Shown piece by piece: positions 43,987 to 59,284 of a DNA stretch of 64,000 nt. This DNA is from Pseudomonas sp. P8_229. Lineage in GTDB: Bacteria; Pseudomonadota; Gammaproteobacteria; Pseudomonadales; Pseudomonadaceae. Position numbers and translations under genes: made by a program. The notes beneath the pieces are model-generated. The model saw only the letters and a program-made list of their open reading frames with translations. It made no database searches and was not told the DNA's origin. How positions within the stretch are numbered: position 1 is the first letter of the stretch; every line of letters starts with the position of its first letter. The stretch lies in the NCBI RefSeq assembly GCF_034008635.1, contig NZ_CP125378.1:5332501-5396500 (forward strand). Direction: 5' to 3'.

Positions 43987-44024
43987 GTGTAACCTATTGA
44001 AAAAAAGCATTTTTCAGACGGGAA

Positions 44025-44050
44025 TAAAAACGCCCGGCGCGGCCGGGCGT
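44025..44050 (-). terminator. Terminator of purB
   Basis: CGCCCGGC-GCG-GCCGGGCG with A5 on the plus-strand left side, giving a T-run on the minus strand; 20 bases after the purB stop. Confidence 0.85.
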
Positions 44051-44072
44051 CTCAAGCGGGTCAAGCGGTCGA

Positions 44073-45530
<1,458 letters not shown>

Positions 45531-45571
45531 TTACGCGTTACAGACTACAAAAACTTTTATTGCGCGACGAT

Positions 45572-46195
45572 TTACTCGCTGCGCATCAACGGATACAGCT
45601 CTTTGAGCAGCTTGCGCCGGCTGATCACCAACTGCCAGCGGTGGCCGCCGAGCTGTCGCCACAGGCGTGCCGAGCGGATCCCGGCCAGCAGCAGGGCACG
45701 GATCTTCGAGGCGTTGCTCGGTTGCTGCAGGTTGCGCATGTCGCCATGCACTTGAATGCGTTGGCGCAGGGTGCTCAGGGTGTCCTGGTACAGCGCGCCA
45801 CAGGCGGCGACCACGTTTTCGTGAGCCGGGCCGAAGTGTTCGACCTGTGACTGGATCTGCGGCAGGCGCTTGCCGATGGTGTCGAGCATGTCGTTACGCT
45901 TGGCCAGTTGACGCTCGAGGCCGAGCATCGACAGGGCGTAGCGCAGCGGCTCACGCTGCAGGGTGCTCGGGTCGCGCTCCAGTGCGCCGATCAAGGCGCG
46001 ATAACCTTCGCGCAGATTGATGTCGTCGCCGCCGTAAACATCCAGCGTGTCCTTCGGGTCGCGCACCAGCAGGCTGCCAAGCATGCAGCTCAGGCCGGCT
46101 TCGCTGGTCTGGCCGGTCTTGGCGATCCGGTCGACCAGTACGGCCGCGAGAAACACGCCGCCCAGCGCCGTCAGTTGTTCCTGAGTCGGGCTCAT
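45572..46195 (-). CDS. hflD: High frequency lysogenization protein HflD homologue
   Basis: A 207-residue protein, helical and peripheral to the membrane in E. coli, where it binds the lambda CII protein. Its normal function is unclear. Typical segments [20 protein letters not shown] and [20 protein letters not shown] are conserved. ATG 46195 overlaps the end of mnmA (46192) by 4 bases. The mnmA-hflD-purB order is widely conserved. Confidence 0.92.
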   Translation of the reverse strand: MSPTQEQLTALGGVFLAAVLVDRIAKTGQTSEAGLSCMLGSLLVRDPKDTLDVYGGDDINLREGYRALIGALERDPSTLQREPLRYALSMLGLERQLAKRNDMLDTIGKRLPQIQSQVEHFGPAHENVVAACGALYQDTLSTLRQRIQVHGDMRNLQQPSNASKIRALLLAGIRSARLWRQLGGHRWQLVISRRKLLKELYPLMRSE

Positions 46196-47316
46196 GCCTG
46201 GCCGCTCCACGGCTCGGCGACTTCGATCACGCCGCCGCCGAGGCAGATTTCACCGTCGTAGAACACCACGGACTGGCCCGGGGTCACCGCGCGCTGCGGT
46301 TCGTCGAACACGGCGCGGTAGCCGCTGGCGGTTTTTTCCAGGATGCAGGTCTGATCGCTCTGGCGATAACGCACTTTGGCGGTCAGGCGCAGCGGCTGGC
46401 TCAGGTCGATCGGGTTGACCCAATAGATTTCCGAAGCGAGCAGGGCGCCGGAGAACAGCCACGGATGGTTGTTGCCCTGGCCGACGATCAGCTCGTTGGT
46501 GTCCAGATCCTTGCGCAGCACGTACCACGGCTCATCGCCGGCGTCTTTCAAGCCGCCGATGCCAAGGCCTTGGCGCTGACCGATGGTGTGGTACATCAAA
46601 CCGTGGTGACGGCCGATGACTTCGCCTTCGGTGGTCTTGATCTCGCCCGGTTGCGCCGGCAGGTACTGCTTGAGGAAGTCGCTGAAGCGGCGCTCGCCGA
46701 TGAAGCAGATCCCGGTGGAATCCTTCTTCTTGGCGGTCGCCAGTTCGTATTTCTCGGCGATCGCGCGTACTTCAGGCTTTTCCAGTTCGCCGACCGGGAA
46801 CAGGGTCTTGGCAATCTGTTCGCCGCCGACGGCGTGCAGGAAGTAGCTCTGATCCTTGTTCGGGTCGAGGCCTTTGAGCAGCTCAGTACGGCCATCGATG
46901 TCGCGGCGACGCACGTAATGGCCAGTGGCGATCAGATCCGCGCCGAGCATCATGGCGTAGTCGAGAAACGCCTTGAACTTGATTTCGCGGTTACAGAGGA
47001 TGTCCGGGTTCGGCGTGCGCCCGGCCTTGTATTCGGCCAGGAAGTGCTCGAACACGTTGTCCCAGTATTCTGCCGCGAAGTTGGCGGTGTGCAGCTTGAT
47101 ACCGATTTTGTCGCACACAGCCTGAGCATCCGCCAGGTCGTCCATGGCGGTGCAGTATTCCGTTCCGTCGTCTTCTTCCCAGTTCTTCATGAACAGGCCT
47201 TCCACCTCGTAACCCTGCTCGATCAGCAGGAGGGCGGAAACGGAAGAGTCCACGCCGCCGGACATGCCGACAATGACGCGCTTCTTGGATGTGTCAGAAG
47301 GGGCTGGATCACGCAT
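46192..47316 (-). CDS. mnmA: tRNA-specific 2-thiouridylase MnmA
   Basis: A 374-residue enzyme making 2-thiouridine at the wobble position of tRNA Lys, Glu and Gln, using sulfur relayed by Tus proteins. The ATP PP-loop [10 protein letters not shown] is at the N-terminus; the two catalytic cysteines are in [12 protein letters not shown] and [14 protein letters not shown]. Full length and typical. First gene of an operon with hflD. Confidence 0.96.
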   Translation of the reverse strand: MRDPAPSDTSKKRVIVGMSGGVDSSVSALLLIEQGYEVEGLFMKNWEEDDGTEYCTAMDDLADAQAVCDKIGIKLHTANFAAEYWDNVFEHFLAEYKAGRTPNPDILCNREIKFKAFLDYAMMLGADLIATGHYVRRRDIDGRTELLKGLDPNKDQSYFLHAVGGEQIAKTLFPVGELEKPEVRAIAEKYELATAKKKDSTGICFIGERRFSDFLKQYLPAQPGEIKTTEGEVIGRHHGLMYHTIGQRQGLGIGGLKDAGDEPWYVLRKDLDTNELIVGQGNNHPWLFSGALLASEIYWVNPIDLSQPLRLTAKVRYRQSDQTCILEKTASGYRAVFDEPQRAVTPGQSVVFYDGEICLGGGVIEVAEPWSGQA

Positions 47317-47375
47317 AGGGATTCAATGAGTGTCTTGAAAAAGGACGCGATTCTATCAGGCTCACGGCCTCAAGG

Positions 47376-47822
47376 CTAAAGAGAAGGGCGGATCAGTTCG
47401 AGACTGAAGTGATGACCGGCCAGATAATCGTCGATGCAGCGAATGATCAGCTCGCTGCGCCAGTTGTCGCGCTGGGCGATTAATTCGTCGCGGGTCAGCC
47501 ACTTGGCGCCGACGATACCGTCGTCGAGTTGATAATCGGGGTGGTGTTTGACGGCTTTGGCGCTGAAACACACACGCTGGTAGGTCACGCCGTTGCTTGG
47601 TGCGGTGTACAGGTAAATGCCGATGACGCCGGTGGGTTCGACGTCCCAGCCGGTTTCTTCGAGGGTTTCGCGCACGGCTGCATCGATCAGGGTTTCGTCC
47701 GGGTCGAGATGGCCGGCGGGCTGGTTGAGCACGTTACGCCCGGCCTTGTGTTCTTCAACCATCAGGAAGCGACCGTTGTCCTCGACGATGGTGGCGACAG
47801 TGATGTGGGGGAGCCATTCCAT
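47376..47822 (-). CDS. Nudix hydrolase, NudJ-like
   Basis: A 148-residue Nudix phosphohydrolase. The box GHLDPDETLIDAAVRETLEETGWDV (read GHLDPDETLIDAAV / RETLEETGWDV) matches GX5EX7REUXEEXGU. It resembles NudJ, which acts on thiamine pyrophosphate and nucleoside triphosphates in E. coli. ATG 47822 (MEWLPHITVATIV) is preferred over an upstream in-frame start lying in a REP element. It is directly upstream of mnmA on the same strand. Confidence 0.87.
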   Translation of the reverse strand: MEWLPHITVATIVEDNGRFLMVEEHKAGRNVLNQPAGHLDPDETLIDAAVRETLEETGWDVEPTGVIGIYLYTAPSNGVTYQRVCFSAKAVKHHPDYQLDDGIVGAKWLTRDELIAQRDNWRSELIIRCIDDYLAGHHFSLELIRPSL

Positions 47823-47859
47823 AAAACCTTCCTCAAGTCTGGGGTTGAAATGCAATCCA

Positions 47860-47951
47860 ATGTAGGAGTGAGCCTGCTCGCGATAGCGCAATGTCAGTCA
47901 CCATAATTGTTGAATGGTATACCGCTATCGCGAGCAGGCTCACTCCTACAA
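47860..47951. repeat. REP doublet (TGTAGGAGTGAGCC type)
   Basis: TGTAGGAGTGAGCCTGCTCG and CGAGCAGGCTCACTCCTACA are perfect inverted copies flanking about 50 bases. Confidence 0.92.
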
Positions 47952-47977
47952 GGGATTGGTGTGAACTCTGAAAACAC

Positions 47978-48006
47978 AAACCCCGGCACGAGGCCGGGGT
48001 TTGTGA
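47978..48006 (-). terminator. Terminator of idh
   Basis: AAACCCCGGC-ACGAG-GCCGGGGTTT: a 10-bp perfect stem 17 bases after the idh stop on the minus strand; the T-run is weak. Confidence 0.75.
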
Positions 48007-48022
48007 TGTTCCCTTTACAACC

Positions 48023-50729
<2,707 letters not shown>

Positions 50730-51986
50730 ATGGGTTACAAGAAGATTCAGGTTCCAGCCGTCGGCGACAAAATCACCGTCAATGCAGACCATTCTCTCAA
50801 TGTTCCTGATAACCCGATCATCCCCTTCATCGAAGGTGACGGCATTGGTGTCGACATCAGCCCGGTGATGATCAAGGTTGTCGATGCTGCTGTTCAGAAG
50901 GCCTACGGCGGCAAGCGCAAGATTTCCTGGATGGAAGTCTATGCCGGCGAAAAAGCCACTCAGGTTTACGACCAGGACACCTGGCTGCCTCAGGAAACCC
51001 TGGACGCAGTCAAGGATTACGTGGTTTCCATCAAAGGCCCGCTGACCACGCCGGTCGGTGGCGGCATCCGTTCGCTGAACGTGGCCCTGCGCCAGCAACT
51101 CGACCTGTACGTCTGCCTGCGCCCGGTGCGCTGGTTCGAAGGCGTGCCTAGCCCGGTGAAAAAGCCTGGCGACGTCGACATGACCATCTTTCGCGAGAAC
51201 TCCGAGGACATCTACGCGGGTATCGAGTGGAAGGCCGGTTCGCCGGAAGCCACCAAGGTCATCAAATTCCTTAAAGAAGAAATGGGCGTCACCAAGATCC
51301 GTTTCGACGAAAACTGCGGTATCGGCGTCAAGCCGGTTTCGCTGGAAGGCACCAAACGTCTGGCGCGCAAGGCCCTGCAATATGTGGTCGACAACGACCG
51401 CGATTCGCTGACCATCGTGCATAAAGGCAACATCATGAAGTTCACCGAAGGTGCCTTCAAAGAGTGGGCCTACGAAGTGGCGGCCGAAGAATTCGGCGCG
51501 ACCCTGCTCGACGGCGGCCCGTGGATGCAGTTCAAGAACCCGAAAACCGGCAAGAACGTCATCGTGAAAGATGCCATCGCCGACGCCATGCTCCAGCAGA
51601 TCCTGCTGCGCCCGGCCGAATACGATGTGATCGCGACCCTCAACCTCAACGGCGACTACCTCTCCGACGCTCTGGCGGCGGAAGTGGGCGGTATCGGTAT
51701 CGCGCCGGGCGCCAACCTGTCCGACACCGTGGCGATGTTCGAAGCCACCCACGGTACCGCGCCGAAGTACGCCGGCAAGGACCAGGTCAACCCGGGGTCG
51801 CTGATTCTCTCGGCAGAAATGATGCTGCGTCACATGGGCTGGACCGAAGCGGCGGATCTGATCATCAAGGGCACCAACGGCGCCATTGGCGCCAAGACCG
51901 TGACCTATGACTTCGAACGTCTGATGGATGGGGCCAAACTGGTGTCGTCTTCGGGCTTTGGCGATGCGCTGATTTCGCACATGTAA
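50730..51986 (+). CDS. icd: NADP-isocitrate dehydrogenase, dimeric
   Basis: The homodimeric enzyme (418 residues), homologous to E. coli Icd. The substrate and phosphorylation segment [17 protein letters not shown] carries the serine phosphorylated by AceK in E. coli; [19 protein letters not shown] is the metal and cofactor region. ATG 50730 ([12 protein letters not shown]) has GGAG 6 bases upstream; an in-frame TTG at 50661 is not needed. It is convergent with cspD over a shared terminator. Confidence 0.96.
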   Translation: MGYKKIQVPAVGDKITVNADHSLNVPDNPIIPFIEGDGIGVDISPVMIKVVDAAVQKAYGGKRKISWMEVYAGEKATQVYDQDTWLPQETLDAVKDYVVSIKGPLTTPVGGGIRSLNVALRQQLDLYVCLRPVRWFEGVPSPVKKPGDVDMTIFRENSEDIYAGIEWKAGSPEATKVIKFLKEEMGVTKIRFDENCGIGVKPVSLEGTKRLARKALQYVVDNDRDSLTIVHKGNIMKFTEGAFKEWAYEVAAEEFGATLLDGGPWMQFKNPKTGKNVIVKDAIADAMLQQILLRPAEYDVIATLNLNGDYLSDALAAEVGGIGIAPGANLSDTVAMFEATHGTAPKYAGKDQVNPGSLILSAEMMLRHMGWTEAADLIIKGTNGAIGAKTVTYDFERLMDGAKLVSSSGFGDALISHM

Positions 51987-52000
51987 GCAATACAGGTACA

Positions 52001-52026
52001 AAAAAACCGCCTTCGGGCGGTTTTTT
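52001..52026. terminator. Bidirectional terminator between icd and cspD
   Basis: AAAAAACCGCC-TTCG-GGCGGTTTTTT: an 11-bp stem with a UUCG-type tetraloop and T6 on both strands. Confidence 0.93.
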
Positions 52027-52050
52027 CATGGCTGAGTGAGCGCGATTGCG

Positions 52051-52332
52051 TCAGCTCGACACTTTTTCGGTATGGGGCGTATGCGCGGTCGGCTCGCTGG
52101 CAGTCGCCGCAGCTGTGATCTTCACGGCATGCAGGCCTTTGGGGCCTTGCACGATGTCGAAGTTCACGGCCTGTCCGGCCTTGAGGGTTTTATACCCGTC
52201 CATTTCAATGGCGGAGTAGTGCGCAAAGAAATCGATGTCGTTGCCATCCTCATCGCGGCCTTCGCGGGCGTCGGTATTGATAAAGCCGAATCCCTTGGCA
52301 TTGTTGAACCATTTCACCTTGCCGACAGCCAT
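52051..52332 (-). CDS. cspD: Cold-shock-domain protein CspD
   Basis: A 93-residue single-stranded nucleic-acid-binding protein. RNP1 reads KGFGFI and RNP2 [11 protein letters not shown]. The C-terminal tail (about 25 residues, [18 protein letters not shown]) extends beyond the cold-shock domain, as in CspD proteins that inhibit replication in stationary phase in E. coli. ATG 52332 begins [16 protein letters not shown]. It is divergent from clpS, the conserved order in gammaproteobacteria. Confidence 0.93.
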   Translation of the reverse strand: MAVGKVKWFNNAKGFGFINTDAREGRDEDGNDIDFFAHYSAIEMDGYKTLKAGQAVNFDIVQGPKGLHAVKITAAATASEPTAHTPHTEKVSS

Positions 52333-52556
52333 GCTCAAATCCCTCTGCAACAGACTCCATCGCTGGAGTATCATCCAATTCATCCGCAATCTAATCCGTT
52401 AAAAGAATTGACTCCGCGGATCTTTTTTACCCACTGTGGGCTCTATTGGTTGTAACACCGTTTTCCCGATAGTCAAGGTGACCGGGCAGTCGGAGTTGAA
52501 AAGGTGCACAACCGCCCCCACCACTGTATTTGCACAACTGACGAACCTTTCTTTCC

Positions 52557-52940
52557 ATGCATGCAATCAGCCAGATTCGACTAACATTCAATCAGGATCG
52601 CCCGCTTCTCCAAAAGGATCTTCCACAGGAGCACGACGACGATTCGGCAGGCGTTGCTGTTCAGGAAGCAAAGCCTGCGTTACAGGCGCCGCCGATGTAC
52701 AAGGTGGTTTTGTTCAACGATGACTACACACCGATGGATTTCGTCGTCGAAGTGCTCGAGGTGTTTTTTAACCTGAATCGCGAGCTGGCGACCAAGGTCA
52801 TGCTGGCCGTCCACACAGAAGGACGGGCAGTATGTGGAGTGTTTACCCGCGACATCGCCGAGACAAAGGCCATGCAGGTCAACCAGTACGCCAGGGAAAG
52901 CCAGCATCCGCTACTCTGTGAAATCGAGAAGGACGGTTAA
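52557..52940 (+). CDS. clpS: ClpS, N-degron adaptor of ClpA
   Basis: A 127-residue adaptor delivering proteins with Leu, Phe, Tyr or Trp at the N-terminus to ClpAP. The conserved core [20 protein letters not shown] contains the ND(D)YT/M pocket residues, and [17 protein letters not shown] follows. The N-terminal extension of about 45 residues is disordered and somewhat longer than in E. coli (106 residues in all). It is 30 bases upstream of clpA. Confidence 0.95.
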   Translation: MHAISQIRLTFNQDRPLLQKDLPQEHDDDSAGVAVQEAKPALQAPPMYKVVLFNDDYTPMDFVVEVLEVFFNLNRELATKVMLAVHTEGRAVCGVFTRDIAETKAMQVNQYARESQHPLLCEIEKDG

Positions 52941-52970
52941 TCGCCGACCACTTGGGTATGAGGTGAAGCT

Positions 52971-55241
52971 ATGTTAAACCGCGAGCTCGAAGTCACCCTC
53001 AATCTAGCCTTCAAGGAGGCTCGTTCGAAACGTCATGAATTCATGACCGTCGAACACCTTTTGCTGGCCCTATTGGACAATGAGGCTGCCGCCACCGTTT
53101 TGCGTGCCTGCGGCGCAAACCTCGACAAACTCAAGCATGACCTGCAGGAGTTCATCGACTCCACCACGCCATTGATCCCCGTTCATGACGAAGATCGCGA
53201 AACCCAGCCAACCCTGGGCTTCCAGCGTGTACTGCAACGTGCTGTTTTCCACGTACAGAGCTCGGGTAAACGCGAAGTAACCGGCGCCAATGTGCTGGTT
53301 GCAATCTTCAGTGAGCAAGAGAGTCAGGCAGTGTTCCTGCTGAAGCAGCAGAGCGTTGCGCGTATCGATGTCGTCAACTACATCGCTCATGGCATTTCCA
53401 AAGTGCCGGGGCATGGCGATCACTCTGAAGGTGAACAAGATATGCAGGACGACGAGGGCGGTGAGTCTTCTTCTTCAGGCAATCCTCTGGATGCTTATGC
53501 CAGCAACCTCAACGAACTCGCGCGCCAGGGTCGCATCGACCCACTGGTCGGCCGCGAATCGGAGGTCGAGCGTGTCGCGCAGATTCTCGCGCGTCGGCGC
53601 AAGAACAATCCGCTGCTGGTGGGCGAGGCAGGCGTGGGTAAAACCGCAATTGCCGAAGGCCTGGCCAAGCGCATTGTCGACAATCAGGTGCCGGATCTGC
53701 TGGCCAACAGCGTTGTTTACTCGCTCGACCTTGGCGCTCTGCTCGCGGGCACCAAGTATCGCGGTGATTTCGAGAAGCGCTTCAAGGCGCTGCTCAATGA
53801 ACTGAAAAAACGTCCGCAGGCGATCCTGTTCATCGACGAGATCCACACCATCATTGGTGCGGGCGCTGCGTCCGGTGGCGTGATGGATGCTTCGAACCTG
53901 CTCAAGCCACTGCTGTCGTCTGGCGACATCCGCTGCATCGGCTCCACCACGTTCCAGGAATTTCGCGGCATCTTCGAGAAGGACCGTGCTCTGGCGCGGC
54001 GCTTCCAGAAGGTCGATGTCGTCGAGCCGTCGGTGGAAGACACCATCGGCATCCTGCGTGGCCTGAAAGGGCGTTTCGAGCAGCACCACAACATCGAATA
54101 CAGCGATGAGTCGTTGCGCGCCGCGGCTGAACTGGCGTCGCGCTATATCAATGACCGGCACATGCCGGACAAGGCCATCGACGTGATCGACGAGGCGGGT
54201 GCTTATCAGCGTCTGCAACCGGTCGAAAAACGCGTGAAGCGTATTGAAGTGCCGCAGGTTGAAGACATCGTGGCGAAAATCGCGCGGATTCCACCTAAGC
54301 ACGTCACCAGTTCCGATAAAGAACTGCTGCGCAACCTGGAGCGTGACCTGAAACTGACGGTGTTTGGTCAGGACGCGGCGATTGATTCGCTGTCGACTGC
54401 GATCAAACTGTCCCGTGCCGGCCTCAAGTCGCCTGACAAGCCAGTCGGTTCGTTCCTGTTCGCAGGCCCGACCGGTGTCGGTAAAACCGAGGCCGCGCGG
54501 CAACTGGCCAAGGCGCTGGGCATTGAGCTGGTGCGCTTCGACATGTCCGAGTACATGGAGCGTCACACCGTGTCGCGTCTGATCGGTGCGCCTCCAGGCT
54601 ATGTCGGGTTCGATCAGGGCGGTCTGTTGACCGAAGCGATCACCAAGCAGCCGCACTGCGTATTGCTGCTCGATGAAATCGAGAAGGCGCATCCGGAAGT
54701 CTTCAACCTGCTGCTGCAGGTGATGGACCACGGTACGCTCACCGACAACAACGGGCGCAAGGCGGACTTCCGCAATGTGATCGTGATCATGACCACTAAC
54801 GCCGGTGCCGAAACGGCTGCGCGGGCTTCGATCGGTTTCACCCATCAGGATCACTCGTCTGATGCGATGGAAGTGATCAAGAAGAGCTTCACGCCGGAGT
54901 TCCGTAACCGTCTGGACACCATTATCCAGTTTGGTCGCCTCAGTCATGAGGTCATCAAAAGTGTGGTGGACAAATTCCTTACCGAACTGCAGGCGCAACT
55001 GGAGGACAAGCGTGTGTTGCTGGAGGTTACCGACGCGGCGCGCAGTTGGCTGGCGGCCGGTGGTTACGATTCGGCCATGGGCGCACGTCCGATGGCGCGT
55101 CTGATCCAGGACAAGATCAAGCGTCCGTTGGCGGAGGAGATTCTGTTTGGCGAGCTGGCCGAGCATGGCGGTGTGGTTCACATCGACATCAAGGATGGTG
55201 AGTTGACGTTTGACTTCGAGACTACGGCTGAGATGGCCTGA
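52971..55241 (+). CDS. clpA: ATP-dependent Clp protease subunit ClpA
   Basis: A 756-residue AAA+ unfoldase that feeds substrates to ClpP. The N-domain (1-140) binds ClpS. Two AAA+ modules carry Walker A motifs GEAGVGKT and GPTGVGKT; the ClpP-docking loop reads SIGFTHQD (IGF instead of E. coli IGL). With ClpS, Aat and Bpt in the same 6 kb it completes the N-degron pathway, except for clpP which is elsewhere. Confidence 0.97.
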   Translation: MLNRELEVTLNLAFKEARSKRHEFMTVEHLLLALLDNEAAATVLRACGANLDKLKHDLQEFIDSTTPLIPVHDEDRETQPTLGFQRVLQRAVFHVQSSGKREVTGANVLVAIFSEQESQAVFLLKQQSVARIDVVNYIAHGISKVPGHGDHSEGEQDMQDDEGGESSSSGNPLDAYASNLNELARQGRIDPLVGRESEVERVAQILARRRKNNPLLVGEAGVGKTAIAEGLAKRIVDNQVPDLLANSVVYSLDLGALLAGTKYRGDFEKRFKALLNELKKRPQAILFIDEIHTIIGAGAASGGVMDASNLLKPLLSSGDIRCIGSTTFQEFRGIFEKDRALARRFQKVDVVEPSVEDTIGILRGLKGRFEQHHNIEYSDESLRAAAELASRYINDRHMPDKAIDVIDEAGAYQRLQPVEKRVKRIEVPQVEDIVAKIARIPPKHVTSSDKELLRNLERDLKLTVFGQDAAIDSLSTAIKLSRAGLKSPDKPVGSFLFAGPTGVGKTEAARQLAKALGIELVRFDMSEYMERHTVSRLIGAPPGYVGFDQGGLLTEAITKQPHCVLLLDEIEKAHPEVFNLLLQVMDHGTLTDNNGRKADFRNVIVIMTTNAGAETAARASIGFTHQDHSSDAMEVIKKSFTPEFRNRLDTIIQFGRLSHEVIKSVVDKFLTELQAQLEDKRVLLEVTDAARSWLAAGGYDSAMGARPMARLIQDKIKRPLAEEILFGELAEHGGVVHIDIKDGELTFDFETTAEMA

Positions 55242-55254
55242 CGGCTGGTAAGTG

Positions 55255-55279
55255 AAAAGGCGCCTTCGGGCGCCTTTTT
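55255..55279 (+). terminator. Terminator of clpA
   Basis: AAAAGGCGCC-TTCG-GGCGCCTTTTT: 10-bp stem, TTCG loop, T5. Confidence 0.93.
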
Positions 55280-55332
55280 ATTGTCCGTTTGTTTGGTGTG
55301 AATATCCGTTGCTGCGGTAACGGCTTCTTGGG

Positions 55333-56060
55333 GTTCCGCCCTTACGGCGGGTCACCTTTTCCAAACGCCGAAAAGGTAACCCAAAAGGCTTTACCCTGAC
55401 GTACGGCCCTCGCTGTGGCTCGGGTTCCTTCGCTCCGGGATCGATCCGGGCGCATCGCCTACGGTTTGCTTCGCTGCACCTCCTCTCGATGTGTTTGGCT
55501 TCGCCAAACGGTCGCTGCGCTCCCACCCCCGAATCAATCCCTCCACTCAGCCTGCCGACGGGCCTTCGCGTCAAAAGCGGTACTCGAGCTAACGCTCGTC
55601 GTGTTAAGTGGGGGGAGCAGGGCGTGTTCGGCTTTGGTTTTGTGGTGGATTTACCCCTCACCCCAGCCCTCTCCCCAAGGAGAGGGAGCCGATTTGTGGG
55701 CTTTTCAATACTTGAGTTCAACGCGGTATCGCACGTCGGCGAATCTCTCCCAAGCACCCCGGTCAGTCCCCTCTCCCTCCGGGAGAGGGCTAGGGTGAGG
55801 GGCTCTTGATCTTGCTTTTGCTCTCCAGCCCCTTCGGCAGGCCGAGCGAAGGTGTCCATCAGGGTTAGGCGCGCAGCGCCATGCGGCGAAGCCGCATACA
55901 TCGAGAGGAGGTGCAGCGAAGCAAACCGTAGGCGATGCCCCCTGATGGATACCGTAGCGAGGGAACACTGAGCCTCAGCGAAGTGCCGTACGCCGGGGCA
56001 AAGCCTTTTGGGTTACCTTTTCGGCGTCTGGAAAAGGTGACTCGCTGTAAAAGCGAAACC
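55333..56060. repeat. Nested foldback repeat between clpA and infA
   Basis: A long inverted repeat with no gene. The left arm (55333-55492) and right arm (55897-56060) are imperfect inverted copies, about 160 bases each, sharing CACCTTTTCC, CGCCGAAAAGGTAACCCAAA and GCATCGCCTACGGTTTGCTT blocks. Inside lies a second inverted repeat, 55654-55689 against 55768-55803, with CCCTCACCCCAGCCCTCTCC facing GGGAGAGGGCTAGGGTGAGG. Related pieces are common between Pseudomonas genes as far as I recall. No transposase is present. Confidence 0.8.
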
Positions 56061-56092
56061 GCCAGCGGCAGCACCCGCAGCAACGGATATGC

Positions 56093-56122
56093 ACCCAAAA
56101 CCAAAACCAAAACCAAAACCCA
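56093..56122. repeat. (CCAAAA)n microsatellite
   Basis: Four uninterrupted CCAAAA hexamers between the foldback repeat and the infA terminator. Confidence 0.85.
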
Positions 56123-56135
56123 AATCGCAGACAAA

Positions 56136-56161
56136 CAAAAACGCCCGGCATAGCCGGGCGT
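56136..56161 (-). terminator. Terminator of infA
   Basis: ACGCCCGGC-ATA-GCCGGGCGT with A-rich left flank on the plus strand, giving a T-run on the minus strand. Confidence 0.88.
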
Positions 56162-56176
56162 CTTGTATTGACTTGA

Positions 56177-56395
56177 TTAGCGAGCGCGGTAAGTGATGCG
56201 CCCTTTGCTCAAGTCATAGGGCGTCAGCTCGACGCGCACCTTGTCACCGGTAAGAATACGAATGTAGTTCTTGCGCATCTTGCCGGAAATATGCGCGGTT
56301 ACGACGTGCCCATTTTCCAACTCCACACGAAACATGGTGTTGGGCAGGGTGTCGACGACAGTGCCTTCCATTTCGAAGCTGTCTTCTTTCGACAT
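56177..56395 (-). CDS. infA: Translation initiation factor IF-1
   Basis: A 72-residue S1/OB-fold protein binding the ribosomal A site during initiation. Canonical segments [19 protein letters not shown] and [20 protein letters not shown] are present. ATG 56395 is the standard start; the longer in-frame extension is not conserved. The neighbourhood clpA-infA-bpt-aat is conserved in many gammaproteobacteria. Confidence 0.97.
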
Positions 56396-56507
56396 GCAGT
56401 AAAGCCCTCGGTATCCAATGAATGGCCCGGTGCAACTGCGCCAGGCAAAAGCGGCGTGCATTGTGCCCGAAAAAGGGGGTTTAAGCCAAGGGGTTTAGGG
56501 CTTGCGA

Positions 56508-57215
56508 TTAGTTCAGGATCACCCAGCGCTGATTAATCAGCAATTCGATGGGGCGATATTGGGTCTTGTAGTTCATCTTTTTGCAGTTCTTGATCCAATA
56601 ACCGAGATACACCGCTTCCAGCCCCAGCCGCTGGCTTTCGGCGATTTGCCACAGGATCGCGAAACGACCGAGGCTGCGGCGCTCCTCGCAAGGTTCGTAA
56701 AAGGTGTAGACCGCCGACAGGCCGTTGGGTAGCAGATCGGTCACCGCGACGGCGAGTAACCGTCCGTCGAGACGAAACTCATAGAAGCGCGAGAAGGGCA
56801 GGTCGCGCACCAGAAAGGTCGAGAACTGGTCACGGCTTGGCGGGTACATGTCGCCGTCGGCATGCCGCTGCTCGATATAGCGCTGGTACAGGTCGAAATA
56901 TTCTTCGCTGAAATGCGGTTTTATCGGGCGTACCTGCAGGTCGGCATTGCGTTTGAAAATGCGTTTCTGCTGGCGGTTGGGGCTGAACTGCGCTACCGGG
57001 ATGCGTGCAGGCACGCACGCATTGCAATTCTGGCAATGGGGCCGATACAGATGATCGCCACTGCGACGAAAGCCCATTTCCGACAGATCTGCGTAGACGT
57101 GCACATCCATGGGCTGGCTCGGGTCGAGAAACAGCGTCGTCGCCTGCTCCTCGGGCAGATAACTGCAGGAGTGAGGCTGAGTGGCATAGAACTTCAACCG
57201 CGCCAACTCGGTCAT
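56508..57215 (-). CDS. bpt: Aspartate/glutamate leucyltransferase (Bpt)
   Basis: A 235-residue aminoacyl-tRNA-protein transferase homologous to eukaryotic Ate1; bacterial Bpt adds Leu to N-terminal Asp or Glu, making them ClpS substrates. The cysteine-rich N-terminal motif [18 protein letters not shown] is intact, as are [17 protein letters not shown] and [22 protein letters not shown] 57215 ([13 protein letters not shown]) follows a GAGGG site; the TTG two codons earlier is not needed. It is downstream of aat in the same direction. Confidence 0.94.
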   Translation of the reverse strand: MTELARLKFYATQPHSCSYLPEEQATTLFLDPSQPMDVHVYADLSEMGFRRSGDHLYRPHCQNCNACVPARIPVAQFSPNRQQKRIFKRNADLQVRPIKPHFSEEYFDLYQRYIEQRHADGDMYPPSRDQFSTFLVRDLPFSRFYEFRLDGRLLAVAVTDLLPNGLSAVYTFYEPCEERRSLGRFAILWQIAESQRLGLEAVYLGYWIKNCKKMNYKTQYRPIELLINQRWVILN

Positions 57216-57272
57216 GATCAACCCTCGGGATAAGCTGGTGAATTAAGTGTAAGCCACGCGCGCAAAAGTCGC

Positions 57273-57953
57273 TCAGCAAACCCAGGTGGCACGGCTGGGT
57301 TGATCCAGGTGGCGGGCCAGATAGTCGGCGAATTCGTGGCGGGGGATTGCCCGGGCGCCGAGGCTGTGCAGATGATCGGTCGGCATCTGGCAGTCAATCA
57401 GGACGAATCCCGCGTCTTTCAGATGCTGCACCAAGGTGGCAAAGCCATATTTGGAGGCGTTGTCGGCACGGCTGAACATCGATTCGCCGAAAAACAGCTG
57501 CCCCATCGCCAGGCCATATAGACCGCCGACCAGTTGGCCTTGGTCCCAAACCTCGACCGAATGGGCAAAGCCGCGGCGATGCAGTTCCAGGTAGGCGTCC
57601 TGCATGGCTTCGGTGATCCAGGTGCCGTCAGCGTAATCCCGCGGCGCGGCGCAGGCGCGAATCACTGCGTCGAAGTCCTGATCGAAGGTCACCTGATAGC
57701 GTTCCTTGCGCAGCAGTTTGCCGAGACTGCGCGAGACATGCAGTTCGTCGGGAAACAACACGGTGCGTGGATCCGGTGACCACCAGAGGATCGGCTGACC
57801 TTCGGAAAACCACGGAAAACAGCCGTGCCGGTAAGCCTGCACCAGACGGTCGGCGGACAGGTCGCCACCCGCGGCCAGCAATCCATTGGGATCGCGCATG
57901 GCCTTTTCCAGGGGCGGGAAGGTCAGGGAATTGCGTTGTAACCAAGTCAGCAT
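57273..57953 (-). CDS. aat: Leucyl/phenylalanyl-tRNA-protein transferase (Aat)
   Basis: A 226-residue enzyme attaching Leu or Phe to N-terminal Lys or Arg, creating N-degrons for ClpS/ClpAP. Conserved [29 protein letters not shown] and the [12 protein letters not shown] segment are complete. ATG 57953 ([14 protein letters not shown]) is the likely start; the longer frame is not conserved. It lies 57 bases upstream of bpt. Confidence 0.95.
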   Translation of the reverse strand: MLTWLQRNSLTFPPLEKAMRDPNGLLAAGGDLSADRLVQAYRHGCFPWFSEGQPILWWSPDPRTVLFPDELHVSRSLGKLLRKERYQVTFDQDFDAVIRACAAPRDYADGTWITEAMQDAYLELHRRGFAHSVEVWDQGQLVGGLYGLAMGQLFFGESMFSRADNASKYGFATLVQHLKDAGFVLIDCQMPTDHLHSLGARAIPRHEFADYLARHLDQPSRATWVC

Positions 57954-58015
57954 GGCGTCCGGGCTTGCAGAAGGGGAGGGCGGTGCGGGCGCAGGGCCCG
58001 CGATAAAGTGTGCCG

Positions 58016-59284
<1,269 letters not shown>

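Noticed and set aside
55415..56153. Several 70-200 codon frames between clpA and infA
   Set aside because: All lie within the inverted repeats, occur on both strands and encode repeat-derived low-complexity sequence.
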